Below the pieces are notes generated by a model that ran no database searches, had not been told where the DNA came from, and was given only the letters and a program-made list of their open reading frames with translations. DNA of 64,000 nucleotides, from contig NZ_JAHEHX010000021.1 in assembly GCF_024639685.1 (NCBI RefSeq), forward strand, positions 248,001 through 312,000, in the 5' to 3' direction. Every line of letters begins with the position of its first letter. Within the stretch, counting starts at the first letter, position 1. This stretch comes from Polaribacter sp. (GTDB lineage: Bacteria; Bacteroidota; Bacteroidia; Flavobacteriales; Flavobacteriaceae). Positions 26,418 through 35,363 of this stretch are shown piece by piece. The position numbers were made by a program, and so were the translations under genes.

Positions 26418-29168
26418 TTATAATTGATAACGAACTCTAAAACTTATGAATCTTGGTAAAATAAATCTCTCATTTAATGTAAATGCAAATACACTCTGAC
26501 TAACTGAGGCTTGTGAACCAGTTGCTAATAAGTTATTACCTACTACTTCATATTCCCATTTTGCATCACTATCTTTTCTATAAGCTAATTTTGCATTCCA
26601 TAAACTAAATGAGTTAGCAGAAACACCATTTTGTCTTTGATCTGTAAATGAATAATCTGAAGTTAATGTTACAGATTTCCAAATGTAAGCATCAAAGTTT
26701 ATAGAAGGTGTATGTCTAACTGTTTTAACAATATCTCGTCTTGCACTGTTTTCTTGGTTGCTAAAACTAATGTTATACCTTAAAGTAATATTTGGTGCTT
26801 TTCTAAAGTTAGTACCAATTCTTGTATTAAAACCATAACTTGTATTCTCATTAGTATTCTCTAAAGAATTGATGAATTGATAACTTTTATTAAAATTATA
26901 ATTACCTCCTAAACGTGTTTGAATTTTTCCAAAAGTTTTTCCTGCAGATAATATGGCTGTAAAGTTTTCATTATCTAAAAGAGAGTTGATAGAATTACTA
27001 ATAGAAACTACAGAACCTGGTTCTAAAATTGTATTTCTGTTTACTTGATCTATGGTTTTAGTGTAATTAACTCTAGCAAACACATTACTGTTGTTAAACA
27101 AATTAAAACTTCGATAATTTAAACTTACATTATGAAAACTTGCATTAATTAATTCTGAATTTCCAAAAAAGAAAGAATCGTAACTATTGGCAACAATACC
27201 TCTAGCAATCTGATTAACATCTGTAAAATTTACTTGTGGTCTGTATGTGAAATTTAAACTCTCACTTTGCTTAAACTGTGCAATAACATTAAACTCAGGT
27301 AAGAATTTAAAGAATATATCTTCAAAAGTTTCAGTACCATATTGTGTATTATTTGAGTTGTAAGAATGTAATGTAAAACCAGGTGTAAATGTAAAAATAC
27401 CTGATCTTAATCTATATCTTAAACCTGCATAAATATCAGTAAAATTATACTCAGTATCATTGGTTGTTTGAGGATCTACAATACCAGGTATTGTTGGATT
27501 AGGATCTAATTCTGCACCATTGTCTAAAATTTGGAAAAAACGAGAATCAAAATTTTGTTGACTTAATATAGTACCAGCAACAAAGTTTAAGTTACTTTTT
27601 TGATTTAGAATATAGTAGTAATCTAATTTTGCATCTAATTGATTCGATTTTACTTTTCTGTCTTGCTCTAATGTATAAAACATGTTAGACCTGTCTAAAC
27701 CTAAAGTTTCTGCAGCATCATCAAAACCATCATTATCTACATCATCATTATTATTTGGATCATTTTCTAAAGAAGCTACATAAAAAGGATCTTCATCTTG
27801 TAATAAATGTTTTACCTCTAAAGCAAAAATACTTTTTTCGCTTGCAGTATAGAAATAACTAAAATCTTGATTTATAGTGTATGGTGTTGCACTTTCGAAC
27901 TGATTAATATCACTTAACACTCTAGAATCTACAGACTCATTGCTAAACTCGTTAGAAAAACGTCCAGAAATATTATAATTTAACTGGTTGTTAAAATCTT
28001 TCTTATAAACAGTACTAAAACGAAATAAACCTGTGTTACTTGTTTGGTCTGTTTTAGTATCTCTAAATTCATCTGGAATTCTAGGATCTACATAATCAAT
28101 ATCATTAATATTTCGCTGTCCGTTACTATTCCCAGACCAAATTAAAAATCCACTTAAATCTAATTTAGGGTTTGGGGAATAACTAAAATTTAACGCAGAA
28201 AGCCTTGTTTCTATTCTGTTTGCATTTCTTGCACCAGCATTTAAAAAGCCAATACCAGCATCTCCTAAACTAATATTTGTTCCATTAGAAGGACTTTGAC
28301 TTTGGAAACTTCCTCCAAAACTTCTAGCATCTCTTCTACTGATAACAACATCACCAAGATTATTTACATCACCAATAATGTTGATGGTATATTTTGGTGT
28401 GTAATAAAATAATTTTGGCTGAAACAAATACAAGGTTTCATCTTGAGATTGACCTCCACCTGCAGAAATATCACCAAACCAAAAGTTCTTTTTACCTTCT
28501 TTTAATTTAATGTTGATAGCAACCCTATCTTGATTGTTTTGTACACCACTTAATTGGCTTACATTCGAGTAGTTTCTTAAAACCTGTATTTTATCTACAG
28601 CATTAGATGGTATGTTTTCTGTAGCTAATTTAGTATCTCCACTAAAAAACTCTTTACCATCAACCATTATTTTTTCGACAGCTTTACCTTCTACTTCAAT
28701 TTGGCCTTCATCATTTATTTCTACACCTGGTAATTTTTCCAATACATCTTTTAGTTTCCTTTCAGAACCATTTTTAAAGGAATCTGCATTATAAATAATA
28801 GTATCTCCTTTAACAGTTACAGGCATCTTTGCTACTATGTTAATCCCTTCTAACATATTGTCTTCATACATAGTGTAGTTTTTAGACATGTCTGTAGCAC
28901 CAGTTTTTATGTTTTCGCTAATTTCTTTAAAACCAACATAACTTATTTTTATATTGTAAACTGTATTTTTTGCCAAATCTAGTTTAAAAACACCTTTAGC
29001 ATCTGTAAAACCATAAGAAGCAATTCGTTTAGCAACAGTATCTAAAGCAATAACGTTTGCCATTTCTAATGGCTCACCTATAGAATCTTTAACAACTCCT
29101 GAGTATTTTATTTGACCACTAGCTGATAAAGACACCATAAAAATGGCGATAAGTAGTAATTTTTTCAT
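26418..29168 (-). CDS. Outer-membrane beta-barrel protein with carboxypeptidase-regulatory-like and plug domains
   Basis: 916 residues. Signal peptide (MKKLLLIAIFMVSLSASGQ), then a carboxypeptidase D regulatory-like domain (residues 20-105: YSGVVKDSIGEPLEMANVIA), a TonB-receptor-type plug (about 105-215: LKDVLEKLPGVEINDEGQIE) and a long beta-barrel ending in FRVRYQL, a C-terminal aromatic beta-strand pattern suited to outer-membrane insertion. This is the OMP_b-brl_3 type of TonB-dependent-like receptor. It closes an operon after two GLPGLI genes, a pairing common in Bacteroidota whose substrate is unknown. A stretch near residue 465 (DPNNNDDVDNDGFDDAAE) looks like a Ca2+-binding loop. Confidence 0.85.
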   Translation of the reverse strand: MKKLLLIAIFMVSLSASGQIKYSGVVKDSIGEPLEMANVIALDTVAKRIASYGFTDAKGVFKLDLAKNTVYNIKISYVGFKEISENIKTGATDMSKNYTMYEDNMLEGINIVAKMPVTVKGDTIIYNADSFKNGSERKLKDVLEKLPGVEINDEGQIEVEGKAVEKIMVDGKEFFSGDTKLATENIPSNAVDKIQVLRNYSNVSQLSGVQNNQDRVAINIKLKEGKKNFWFGDISAGGGQSQDETLYLFQPKLFYYTPKYTINIIGDVNNLGDVVISRRDARSFGGSFQSQSPSNGTNISLGDAGIGFLNAGARNANRIETRLSALNFSYSPNPKLDLSGFLIWSGNSNGQRNINDIDYVDPRIPDEFRDTKTDQTSNTGLFRFSTVYKKDFNNQLNYNISGRFSNEFSNESVDSRVLSDINQFESATPYTINQDFSYFYTASEKSIFALEVKHLLQDEDPFYVASLENDPNNNDDVDNDGFDDAAETLGLDRSNMFYTLEQDRKVKSNQLDAKLDYYYILNQKSNLNFVAGTILSQQNFDSRFFQILDNGAELDPNPTIPGIVDPQTTNDTEYNFTDIYAGLRYRLRSGIFTFTPGFTLHSYNSNNTQYGTETFEDIFFKFLPEFNVIAQFKQSESLNFTYRPQVNFTDVNQIARGIVANSYDSFFFGNSELINASFHNVSLNYRSFNLFNNSNVFARVNYTKTIDQVNRNTILEPGSVVSISNSINSLLDNENFTAILSAGKTFGKIQTRLGGNYNFNKSYQFINSLENTNENTSYGFNTRIGTNFRKAPNITLRYNISFSNQENSARRDIVKTVRHTPSINFDAYIWKSVTLTSDYSFTDQRQNGVSANSFSLWNAKLAYRKDSDAKWEYEVVGNNLLATGSQASVSQSVFAFTLNERFILPRFISFRVRYQL

Positions 29169-29213
29169 TTGTAAATTAATTTAATTGAATAGCAATTTTA
29201 AGAAAGAGTCATT

Positions 29214-30044
29214 TTAGTAACCTCTTCTACCTCCACCACGTCTGTTTTGAAAACGTTCTTTTAATTCTTCGGTCTTTTGTTTTATAATTTTGTTGTATTT
29301 CTCTCTCGTTACTTTTGTACCTTTTTTTGGTTTTTCTATAGTAATCGGTTCAGAAGGATTGATTACAATCTCAGTACACAACATGGTTGTTCTATCTGCA
29401 TTTAATTCTAAAATTAACCCTGGCAATCCCCAATAAGATTCAGGACCAGAACTAACAGGAATTTGTGGTGTGTACCAAGCAGTAACATTAAGTATTTTTT
29501 CAGCAGCTTTATCTTCTGTTTTTGTAGAATCATTTTCTTGATTTCTTCTTCCTCTTCTAAAAATACCTCCCCAATCAATTTTAGTATCTACAGTAGTCAT
29601 AGTTGCTTTATAAGCGGTATACTGACCAATTTTTTTACTCTCTGTACCTAACTCCCATTTTGGTTGTTCCATTGGCTCAACAACTAAAAAACGTTTGCTA
29701 AATTGCTCTACGTCTTCAATCATTTCACGATCCTTTAAGTTTTTATAAATAGAACCCTGACCATTACTTGCACCCCATCGTGAACCTGAAGTTCCTGGAG
29801 CATCTAATTTTACTTCTTCCTTGAAAGAAGATTCATTTTTATTAAAGCTTAATATGTATGTTTTCTCTAAAAAATTTTTCATACGAGCCATCATTTGCTT
29901 TTTTTGTTGCTCGCTCATTTGATTACCAAACCTACTCATATCCATCGTAGTTTTAGACATATAGGTAGCTTTACCTTCAAAGTTTTTTTGTGCAAAAGTT
30001 GCCATTGTAATTAATGACAGAAAGAGTGATAATAATGATTTCAT
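29214..30044 (-). CDS. GLPGLI family protein (second of pair)
   Basis: 276 residues. Signal peptide (MKSLLSLFLSLITMATFAQ) and the family motif YWGLPGLILELNADRTTMLC near residue 210. The N-terminal half contains a basic, Met/Gln-rich segment (MSEQQKKQMMARMKNFLEK) and the C-terminus ends in Arg/Gly repeats (RFQNRRGGGRRGY). GLPGLI (Porph_ging) proteins are exported and of unknown function. It lies 45 bp upstream of the beta-barrel gene and about 100 bp downstream of a related GLPGLI gene; the two appear to be diverged tandem duplicates. Confidence 0.88.
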   Translation of the reverse strand: MKSLLSLFLSLITMATFAQKNFEGKATYMSKTTMDMSRFGNQMSEQQKKQMMARMKNFLEKTYILSFNKNESSFKEEVKLDAPGTSGSRWGASNGQGSIYKNLKDREMIEDVEQFSKRFLVVEPMEQPKWELGTESKKIGQYTAYKATMTTVDTKIDWGGIFRRGRRNQENDSTKTEDKAAEKILNVTAWYTPQIPVSSGPESYWGLPGLILELNADRTTMLCTEIVINPSEPITIEKPKKGTKVTREKYNKIIKQKTEELKERFQNRRGGGRRGY

Positions 30045-30142
30045 GTTTATTTTTAAAAATTTTAATCAAAAGTAATTGTATAATGTTCACTAAGACTTAA
30101 AAAAAGCTTAAAAGTTTAAACATGTTAGGAAAACTTTAACAG

Positions 30143-30985
30143 TTAATCTCCCATTTTAATCTGAATTCCGTTGCCTAATTCCACCCCTTTTCTAGATTTC
30201 ATTTTCTCCATCATTTCATCATTCTTTTTCTTTTGAATTTTTATAAATTTCTTTTTAGAAACTATTTTTCCTTTTTCTGGTTCAATAATCTTAATTTCTT
30301 TTTCTGGATTCAGTTCAATTTCAGTACAGACAATTAAACTTTTACCATCATTTATTTCTAAAATTAATCCTGGTAATCCTTGATAGTCTTTTGGACCATT
30401 ACTTATAGGAATCTGAGTAGTGTACCAAGCTGTTGTTGTAACAGATTCTTTGGTTTTAGTCTCTTTAGATTCTCCATTAACCATGCTAAAACTTATATTT
30501 TCTGCTTCTTTTGTAAAACTAGCTTTATAACAGGTATACATTCCGATGTTTTTAGTTTCTGAAGATAATTCCCAATTGTACAATTCTAGTTTATCTTTTA
30601 CTAAAAACGGTTTTCCCATAATTTGAGTTTTATTAGAAAATGTTTGATCTTTTATATTTTTATAATAAATATCTGTACTTCCAGACCCTCCGAAAGACAT
30701 TACCATAACTCCACCTCTACCTGCCATAGGATTTGGATTGTCTAATTTTACATCTTCCTTATAAATAGATGTTGTTTTATCAAACTCGAGAATAAAGGTC
30801 TTTTGACTCATTTTTTGCATTCTTTTCTTGAGCTCTTCCTGCATTTTATCTGTTATTCCTGGCTGATTTTCCCCATAAGAAATTGTAGATTTTCTACTCG
30901 TTTTATAGGTTGCTTTTCCCGTAAAATTTTGTGCGTTTATTGTATTCACAACTAATATTAATATCAAAAAATGTAATGCTCTCAT
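30143..30985 (-). CDS. GLPGLI family protein (first of pair)
   Basis: 280 residues. Signal peptide (MRALHFLILILVVNTINAQ), shared N-terminal core NFTGKATYKTSRKSTISYG, a Met/Lys-rich segment (MQEELKKRMQKMSQKTFILE) and GPKDYQGLPGLILEINDGKS near residue 210. Similarity to the next gene runs through most of the length (for example QKTFILEFDKTTSIYKEDVK against EKTYILSFNKNESSFKEEVK), so this is a tandem duplication. First gene of the three-gene unit ending with the beta-barrel protein. Function unknown. Confidence 0.88.
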   Translation of the reverse strand: MRALHFLILILVVNTINAQNFTGKATYKTSRKSTISYGENQPGITDKMQEELKKRMQKMSQKTFILEFDKTTSIYKEDVKLDNPNPMAGRGGVMVMSFGGSGSTDIYYKNIKDQTFSNKTQIMGKPFLVKDKLELYNWELSSETKNIGMYTCYKASFTKEAENISFSMVNGESKETKTKESVTTTAWYTTQIPISNGPKDYQGLPGLILEINDGKSLIVCTEIELNPEKEIKIIEPEKGKIVSKKKFIKIQKKKNDEMMEKMKSRKGVELGNGIQIKMGD

Positions 30986-31229
30986 GTGTTTGTTTCTCTT
31001 TAATATATCTAATTAATAAAGTGAAAATAAACATTTAAAAATAAAATTTCAAGAATGCAGTAATTTTGCTTCATAAAAATTAAAAATTTATGATTTTATT
31101 TAAAAATTCATTAAAAAACGCTCTAGATAAAAAAAAGTTAATTGAAAGATTTTTATAAATTAAATCATTACCCCATTTTACTTTATTATTTTTAGTAATT
31201 TAGCCCTTCTTAACTTATAGAATAAAAAA

Positions 31230-31844
31230 ATGCACGTTGCAATAGCAGGAAATATTGGCGCAGGTAAAACTACGTTAACCAAATTACTAGCCAAACATTA
31301 CAAATGGAAACCTCATTATGAGGCTGTGGACGAGAACCCTTATTTAGATGATTTTTATGGAGAAATGGAACGCTGGTCATTTAATTTACAGGTATACTTT
31401 TTAAATAGTCGTTTTCGCCAAATTTTAGAATTGAGAGAAACAGGTAAAAACATTATACAAGATAGAACCATATATGAGGATGCACATATTTTTGCGCCTA
31501 ACTTACATGCAATGGGTTTAATGACAAATAGAGATTATAGTAATTACAGTTCTCTTTTTGAGTTAATGGAAAAATTAGTTTCTCCTCCAGACCTATTAAT
31601 TTATTTAAGAGCAGACATATCTACCCTAGTAGGACAAATTCATAAAAGAGGAAGGGAATATGAAAACTCTATAAGTATAGATTATTTAAGCAGATTAAAT
31701 GAGCGCTATGAAGCTTGGATTTCTACCTATACCAAAGGAAAGTTATTAGTAATAGATGTAGATAGTTTAGACTTTGTGACAAATCCAGAAGATTTGGGAT
31801 ATATTATAGATCGTATAGATTCACAAATAAATGGTTTATTTTAA
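31230..31844 (+). CDS. Deoxynucleoside kinase
   Basis: 204 residues. P-loop GNIGAGKTT at residues 7-15, then YEAVDENPYLDDFYGEMERW (substrate-binding Glu), the IIQDRTIYEDAHIF motif near residue 77 with the DR(T/S) signature, and the lid HKRGREYENSISIDYLSRLN. It phosphorylates deoxynucleosides for salvage; the base preference (dA/dG or dC/dT) cannot be read with certainty. Single gene with its own terminator. Confidence 0.92.
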   Translation: MHVAIAGNIGAGKTTLTKLLAKHYKWKPHYEAVDENPYLDDFYGEMERWSFNLQVYFLNSRFRQILELRETGKNIIQDRTIYEDAHIFAPNLHAMGLMTNRDYSNYSSLFELMEKLVSPPDLLIYLRADISTLVGQIHKRGREYENSISIDYLSRLNERYEAWISTYTKGKLLVIDVDSLDFVTNPEDLGYIIDRIDSQINGLF

Positions 31845-31875
31845 AAATCATTAAATTAGTGATTTATAAAAATAG

Positions 31876-31905
31876 AAAGAGACCGTAAAAACGATCTCTT
31901 TTTTT
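31876..31905 (+). terminator. Terminator after the deoxynucleoside kinase
   Basis: Stem of about 11 bp with one mismatch (31876-31886 with 31891-31901) around a 4-nt A loop, followed by T residues. Confidence 0.7.
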
Positions 31906-32240
31906 TGTGATAAAATTATCACTAATGATAGATAGTCCCCCAACTCTCTATCAAGTTTTTATTGAAATAAGTCAATACTTGATAATTTCTAAAAAAATTA
32001 AAACAACGTAATTTGTAGATAGTTTACAAAAGTGTATTTTAATTTCGAAAAAAAGATACTTTATATTTTGCGGAATTATGAAAAAAAATAACATAATTAT
32101 GAAAATGCAAAAATAAACCCTATAAGAGCTTTGGGCATTGAAAAAAAATAAACATAACTTTTTTGTAACATTTATTTAAAAACAAACGTATAATACTATA
32201 GAGATAGTAAATATCTTTTTTTAAAAGCATTTAGAAATTC
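31906..32240 (+). other. Long leader region upstream of the primary sigma factor gene
   Basis: 335 bp without an open frame of note. It holds an inverted repeat at 31949-31984: outer arms TATCAAGT/ACTTGATA and inner arms ATTGA/TCAAT around a 6-nt loop, with a 4-nt bulge. A second weak inverted repeat lies at 32074-32098. No perfect TAnnTTTG box was found close to the sigma factor start, so the promoter position is open. Confidence 0.4.
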
Positions 32241-33104
32241 ATGAGACAACTTAAAATTACCAAGCAGGTTACGAATAGAGAAACTGCTTCCCTAGACAAA
32301 TACTTACAAGAAATTGGTAAAGTAGATTTAATTACTGCAGATGAAGAGGTAGAATTGGCTCAGCTTATTAAAGCAGGAGATCAAAGAGCCTTAGAAAAAT
32401 TAACAAAGGCCAATTTACGTTTTGTAGTTTCTGTAGCAAAACAATATCAAAATCAAGGTTTAACATTACCAGATTTAATTAATGAAGGTAACTTAGGTCT
32501 AATTAAAGCAGCAAAACGTTTTGATGAAACTCGTGGTTTTAAATTTATCTCTTATGCAGTTTGGTGGATTCGTCAATCTATTTTACAAGCGTTAGCAGAG
32601 CAATCTAGAATTGTACGTTTACCTTTAAATAAAATTGGTTCTATTAATAAAATCAATAAAATGTATGCGTTTTTAGAGCAAGAAAATGAAAGACCTCCAA
32701 GTCCTGAAGAAATTGCAAAAAAACTAGACATGACTGTTAATGACGTTAAAGAATCTATGAAAAATTCAGGACGTCATGTATCTATGGATGCTCCTTTAAT
32801 TGAAGGTGAAGACTCAAACTTATACGACGTTTTAAATTCTGGCGAATCTCCAAACCCAGATAGAGTTTTATTACACGAATCTTTACGTATAGAAATAGAC
32901 AGAGCTTTAGAAACTCTTACTCCTAGAGAAGCAGATGTTGTAAAATTATACTTTGGTTTAGGAGAACACCAACCAATGACTTTAGAAGAAATAGGTGAAA
33001 CTTTCGATTTAACAAGAGAGCGTGTGCGTCAAATTAAAGAAAAAGCAATTCGTAGATTAAAACACACATCTAGATCTAAAATTTTAATGACCTATTTAGG
33101 ATAA
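32241..33104 (+). CDS. rpoD: RNA polymerase primary sigma factor (RpoD/SigA)
   Basis: 287 residues, much shorter than E. coli RpoD because region 1.1 and the non-conserved insert are missing, as usual in Bacteroidota. Region 1.2 begins [20 protein letters not shown]; region 2 has [37 protein letters not shown] and [20 protein letters not shown]; region 4 has [17 protein letters not shown] and [20 protein letters not shown], the -35 helix-turn-helix. It directs transcription from the TTG/TAnnTTTG promoters seen across this window. It ends at a strong terminator. Confidence 0.96.
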   Translation: MRQLKITKQVTNRETASLDKYLQEIGKVDLITADEEVELAQLIKAGDQRALEKLTKANLRFVVSVAKQYQNQGLTLPDLINEGNLGLIKAAKRFDETRGFKFISYAVWWIRQSILQALAEQSRIVRLPLNKIGSINKINKMYAFLEQENERPPSPEEIAKKLDMTVNDVKESMKNSGRHVSMDAPLIEGEDSNLYDVLNSGESPNPDRVLLHESLRIEIDRALETLTPREADVVKLYFGLGEHQPMTLEEIGETFDLTRERVRQIKEKAIRRLKHTSRSKILMTYLG

Positions 33105-33126
33105 ACTAAATTCTCAATAAAAAATA

Positions 33127-33158
33127 AAAAACTCTCAAATTCATTTTTGAGAGTTTTT
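33127..33158 (+). terminator. Terminator after rpoD
   Basis: 13-bp perfect stem (33127-33139 with 33146-33158), 6-nt loop, T tail; 22 bp after the rpoD stop. Confidence 0.85.
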
Positions 33159-33166
33159 TTATTTAA

Positions 33167-33240
33167 AGCTATTTCCTGCTTTGTATTATATCTTTTTTTT
33201 TAATCTTTAAAAAAGTATGCCACTTCAATTAGGGCTAAAC
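33167..33240. repeat. Intergenic palindromic repeat, copy 1
   Basis: About 75 bp beginning AGCTATTTCCTGCTTT and ending AGGGCTAAAC, with a self-complementary A/T-rich middle (TATCTTTTTT against AAAAAAGTAT). A diverged copy lies at 49566-49643. From memory, sequences with this same GAAAGCAGGAAATAGCT end (reverse complement) are scattered between genes in many flavobacteria. Confidence 0.55.
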
Positions 33241-33292
33241 TTCTTAAAAAAGAATTTAATTTAATTCAAACTAAGTTCATTAACTAATTAAT

Positions 33293-33300
33293 TATCTTTG
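33293..33300 (+). promoter_or_regulatory. -7 box (TATCTTTG) of rpe
   Basis: TAnnTTTG match 20 bp upstream of the rpe ATG. Confidence 0.5.
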
Positions 33301-33320
33301 CATAAAACAATGTTAAAATA

Positions 33321-33977
33321 ATGAGTAACTTAATAGCACCTTCAATACTAGCAGCAGATTTTGCTAACTTACAAAGAGATATAGAAATGGTAAATAATAG
33401 TGAAGCAGATTGGTTTCATATAGATATTATGGATGGCGTTTTTGTGCCAAACATCTCTTTTGGAATGCCAGTATTAAAAGCAATTAAACAACATGCAACC
33501 AAAACTATTGATGTGCATTTAATGATTGTAAATCCAGATCAATATATACAAACATTTGCAGATTTAGGTGCAGACATTTTAACGGTTCATTATGAGACGT
33601 GTACACACTTACACAGAACAATACAAGCTATAAAAGCTGCAGGCATGAAAGCAGGTGTTGCTTTAAATCCTCATACGCCCATTGCAGTTTTAGAAGATAT
33701 TATAGCAGATTTAGATATGGTTTGCTTAATGAGTGTTAATCCTGGTTTTGGAGGGCAATCATTCATAGAAAACACCTATAAGAAAGTTAACCAACTAAAA
33801 CACTTAATTGAGTTTACAGAAGCTGACTGCCAAATAGAAATTGACGGTGGAGTTACCGATAAAAATGCAAATGCTTTAATTGAAGCAGGCGCAAATGTAT
33901 TGGTTGCAGGTAGCTATGTTTTTAAGAGTGAAAACCCTACAGAAACCATTGCAGACTTAAAAAATATAATTACCTAA
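33321..33977 (+). CDS. rpe: Ribulose-phosphate 3-epimerase
   Basis: 218 residues, full length. APSILAADFANLQRDIEMV opens the barrel; the metal ligands lie in FHIDIMDGVFVPNISFGM, DVHLMIVNPDQYI and EIDGGVTDKNA, and the phosphate loop in MSVNPGFGGQSFI. It interconverts ribulose 5-phosphate and xylulose 5-phosphate in the pentose phosphate pathway. Its TAA stop is followed with no gap by the TTG start of the exonuclease/GIY-YIG gene. Confidence 0.96.
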   Translation: MSNLIAPSILAADFANLQRDIEMVNNSEADWFHIDIMDGVFVPNISFGMPVLKAIKQHATKTIDVHLMIVNPDQYIQTFADLGADILTVHYETCTHLHRTIQAIKAAGMKAGVALNPHTPIAVLEDIIADLDMVCLMSVNPGFGGQSFIENTYKKVNQLKHLIEFTEADCQIEIDGGVTDKNANALIEAGANVLVAGSYVFKSENPTETIADLKNIIT

Positions 33978-35363
33978 TTGTATACAGTAGTAGACATAGA
34001 AACCACAGGTAACGGCAATAAAGGTCAAAAAATTACTGAGATTTCTATTATTGTTTTTGATGGTAAAAAAATCATAGACGAGTTTACATCACTTGTAAAC
34101 CCTGAGCAAAATATACCTCCATTTATTACCAATTTAACTGGGATTACAAATGCTATGGTTAGGTATGCACCTAAATTTCATGAAATTGCAAAAAAGGTAG
34201 AAGAGCTTACTAGAGACACTATTTTTGTTGCACATAACGTAAACTTCGATTACAACATCATCAAAGATGAATTTAAGAGTTTAGGTTTCGATTTTAGACG
34301 CAAAAAACTCTGTACAGTTCGTTTATCAAGAAAAATAATTCCTGGATTGCAATCTTATAGTTTAGGTAATATTTGTATTGGTGAAAATATACCAATTAAT
34401 GGCAGACATAGAGCAAAAGGAGATGCAGAAGCCACCACAGAATTGTTTAAACGATTACTAGAAAGAGATGATCATTTTATTATTAATTCATTTTTAAATC
34501 CGCGTTCACGTCAAGCAACATTACCTCCTTTATTAGATAAAAAAGTAGTAGATGAATTACCAGAAACTTTTGGAGTTTATTATTTTAAAAATAGCGCTAA
34601 AGAAATTATTTATGTTGGTAAAGCTAATAATATAAAGCAACGAGTAATTAGCCATTTTTACGACAAAAAAAAGAAAGAAAGAGAAATGTGCCAAGAAACT
34701 GCACACCTTTCTTATACTGAAACTGGTAGTGAATTGCTTGCGCTTTTATTGGAATCATCAGAAATAAAAACAAAGTTTCCAAAGTTTAATAAATCTCAAA
34801 AAAATAGCAATACTGCGAACGGCTTGTTTTCTTATGAAGATCAAAAAGGAATTTTACATTTGGCTTTTAATAAACTAAAATTGACTCCTAACCCAATACT
34901 AACCTTTTACTCAATAGCTGAATGCAGAGCATTCTTAGAGAGTTTGTGCAACGAGTATGAACTTTGCCCAAAATATTGTCATTTACAAACTAATGTAAAA
35001 GATTGTTTTAACTATCATTTACAAAACTGCAAAGGGGTATGTAATCAAAAAGAAGAAATAGCGATTTATAATAAGAGAGTACATAAAGCAATAACCTCTA
35101 TAGGTTTTAAGGCTAAAAATTTAGTTATTAAAGAAACTGGAAGAAATAATGCTGAAATTGGCTTTACTCTAATTTTAGAAGGCACTTACAAGGGTTTTGG
35201 CTATATAGATAAAACTCAAGCAGAACAGTTAGAGCAACCAGAAGATTATCAATTCTTTTTACAACCAAAAAGAGACAATAGAGATGTACAACGAATTTTA
35301 ACTGCTTATTTAAAAAAGGATTCGAAAGAAAAACAGCAAAAAAATGGAAAAATCAGCATATAA
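33978..35363 (+). CDS. DnaQ-like exonuclease fused to a GIY-YIG nuclease (Cho/UvrC-like)
   Basis: 461 residues from a TTG start directly after the rpe stop. Residues 1-165 are a DEDDh 3'-5' exonuclease (VVDIETTG, VAHNVNFDYNII, HRAKGDAEATTELF). Residues ~195-270 are a GIY-YIG domain (GVYYFKNSAKEIIYVGKANN, then ELLALLLESSEIKTKFPKFN) as in UvrC. A Cys cluster follows (CPKYC, then CFNYHLQNCKGVC): C-X7-C-X3-C matches the last three spacings of the UvrC iron-sulfur site. The UvrC C-terminal RNase H nuclease is absent. Fusions of this kind occur in mycobacteria and other groups and are thought to act in repair of damaged DNA; the exact role is unproven. Confidence 0.85.
   Translation: MYTVVDIETTGNGNKGQKITEISIIVFDGKKIIDEFTSLVNPEQNIPPFITNLTGITNAMVRYAPKFHEIAKKVEELTRDTIFVAHNVNFDYNIIKDEFKSLGFDFRRKKLCTVRLSRKIIPGLQSYSLGNICIGENIPINGRHRAKGDAEATTELFKRLLERDDHFIINSFLNPRSRQATLPPLLDKKVVDELPETFGVYYFKNSAKEIIYVGKANNIKQRVISHFYDKKKKEREMCQETAHLSYTETGSELLALLLESSEIKTKFPKFNKSQKNSNTANGLFSYEDQKGILHLAFNKLKLTPNPILTFYSIAECRAFLESLCNEYELCPKYCHLQTNVKDCFNYHLQNCKGVCNQKEEIAIYNKRVHKAITSIGFKAKNLVIKETGRNNAEIGFTLILEGTYKGFGYIDKTQAEQLEQPEDYQFFLQPKRDNRDVQRILTAYLKKDSKEKQQKNGKISI

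Noticed and set aside
31906-32240. 6S RNA or other known small RNA upstream of rpoD
   Set aside because: No long hairpin with a central bubble as in 6S RNA was seen; only a short bulged hairpin is present.
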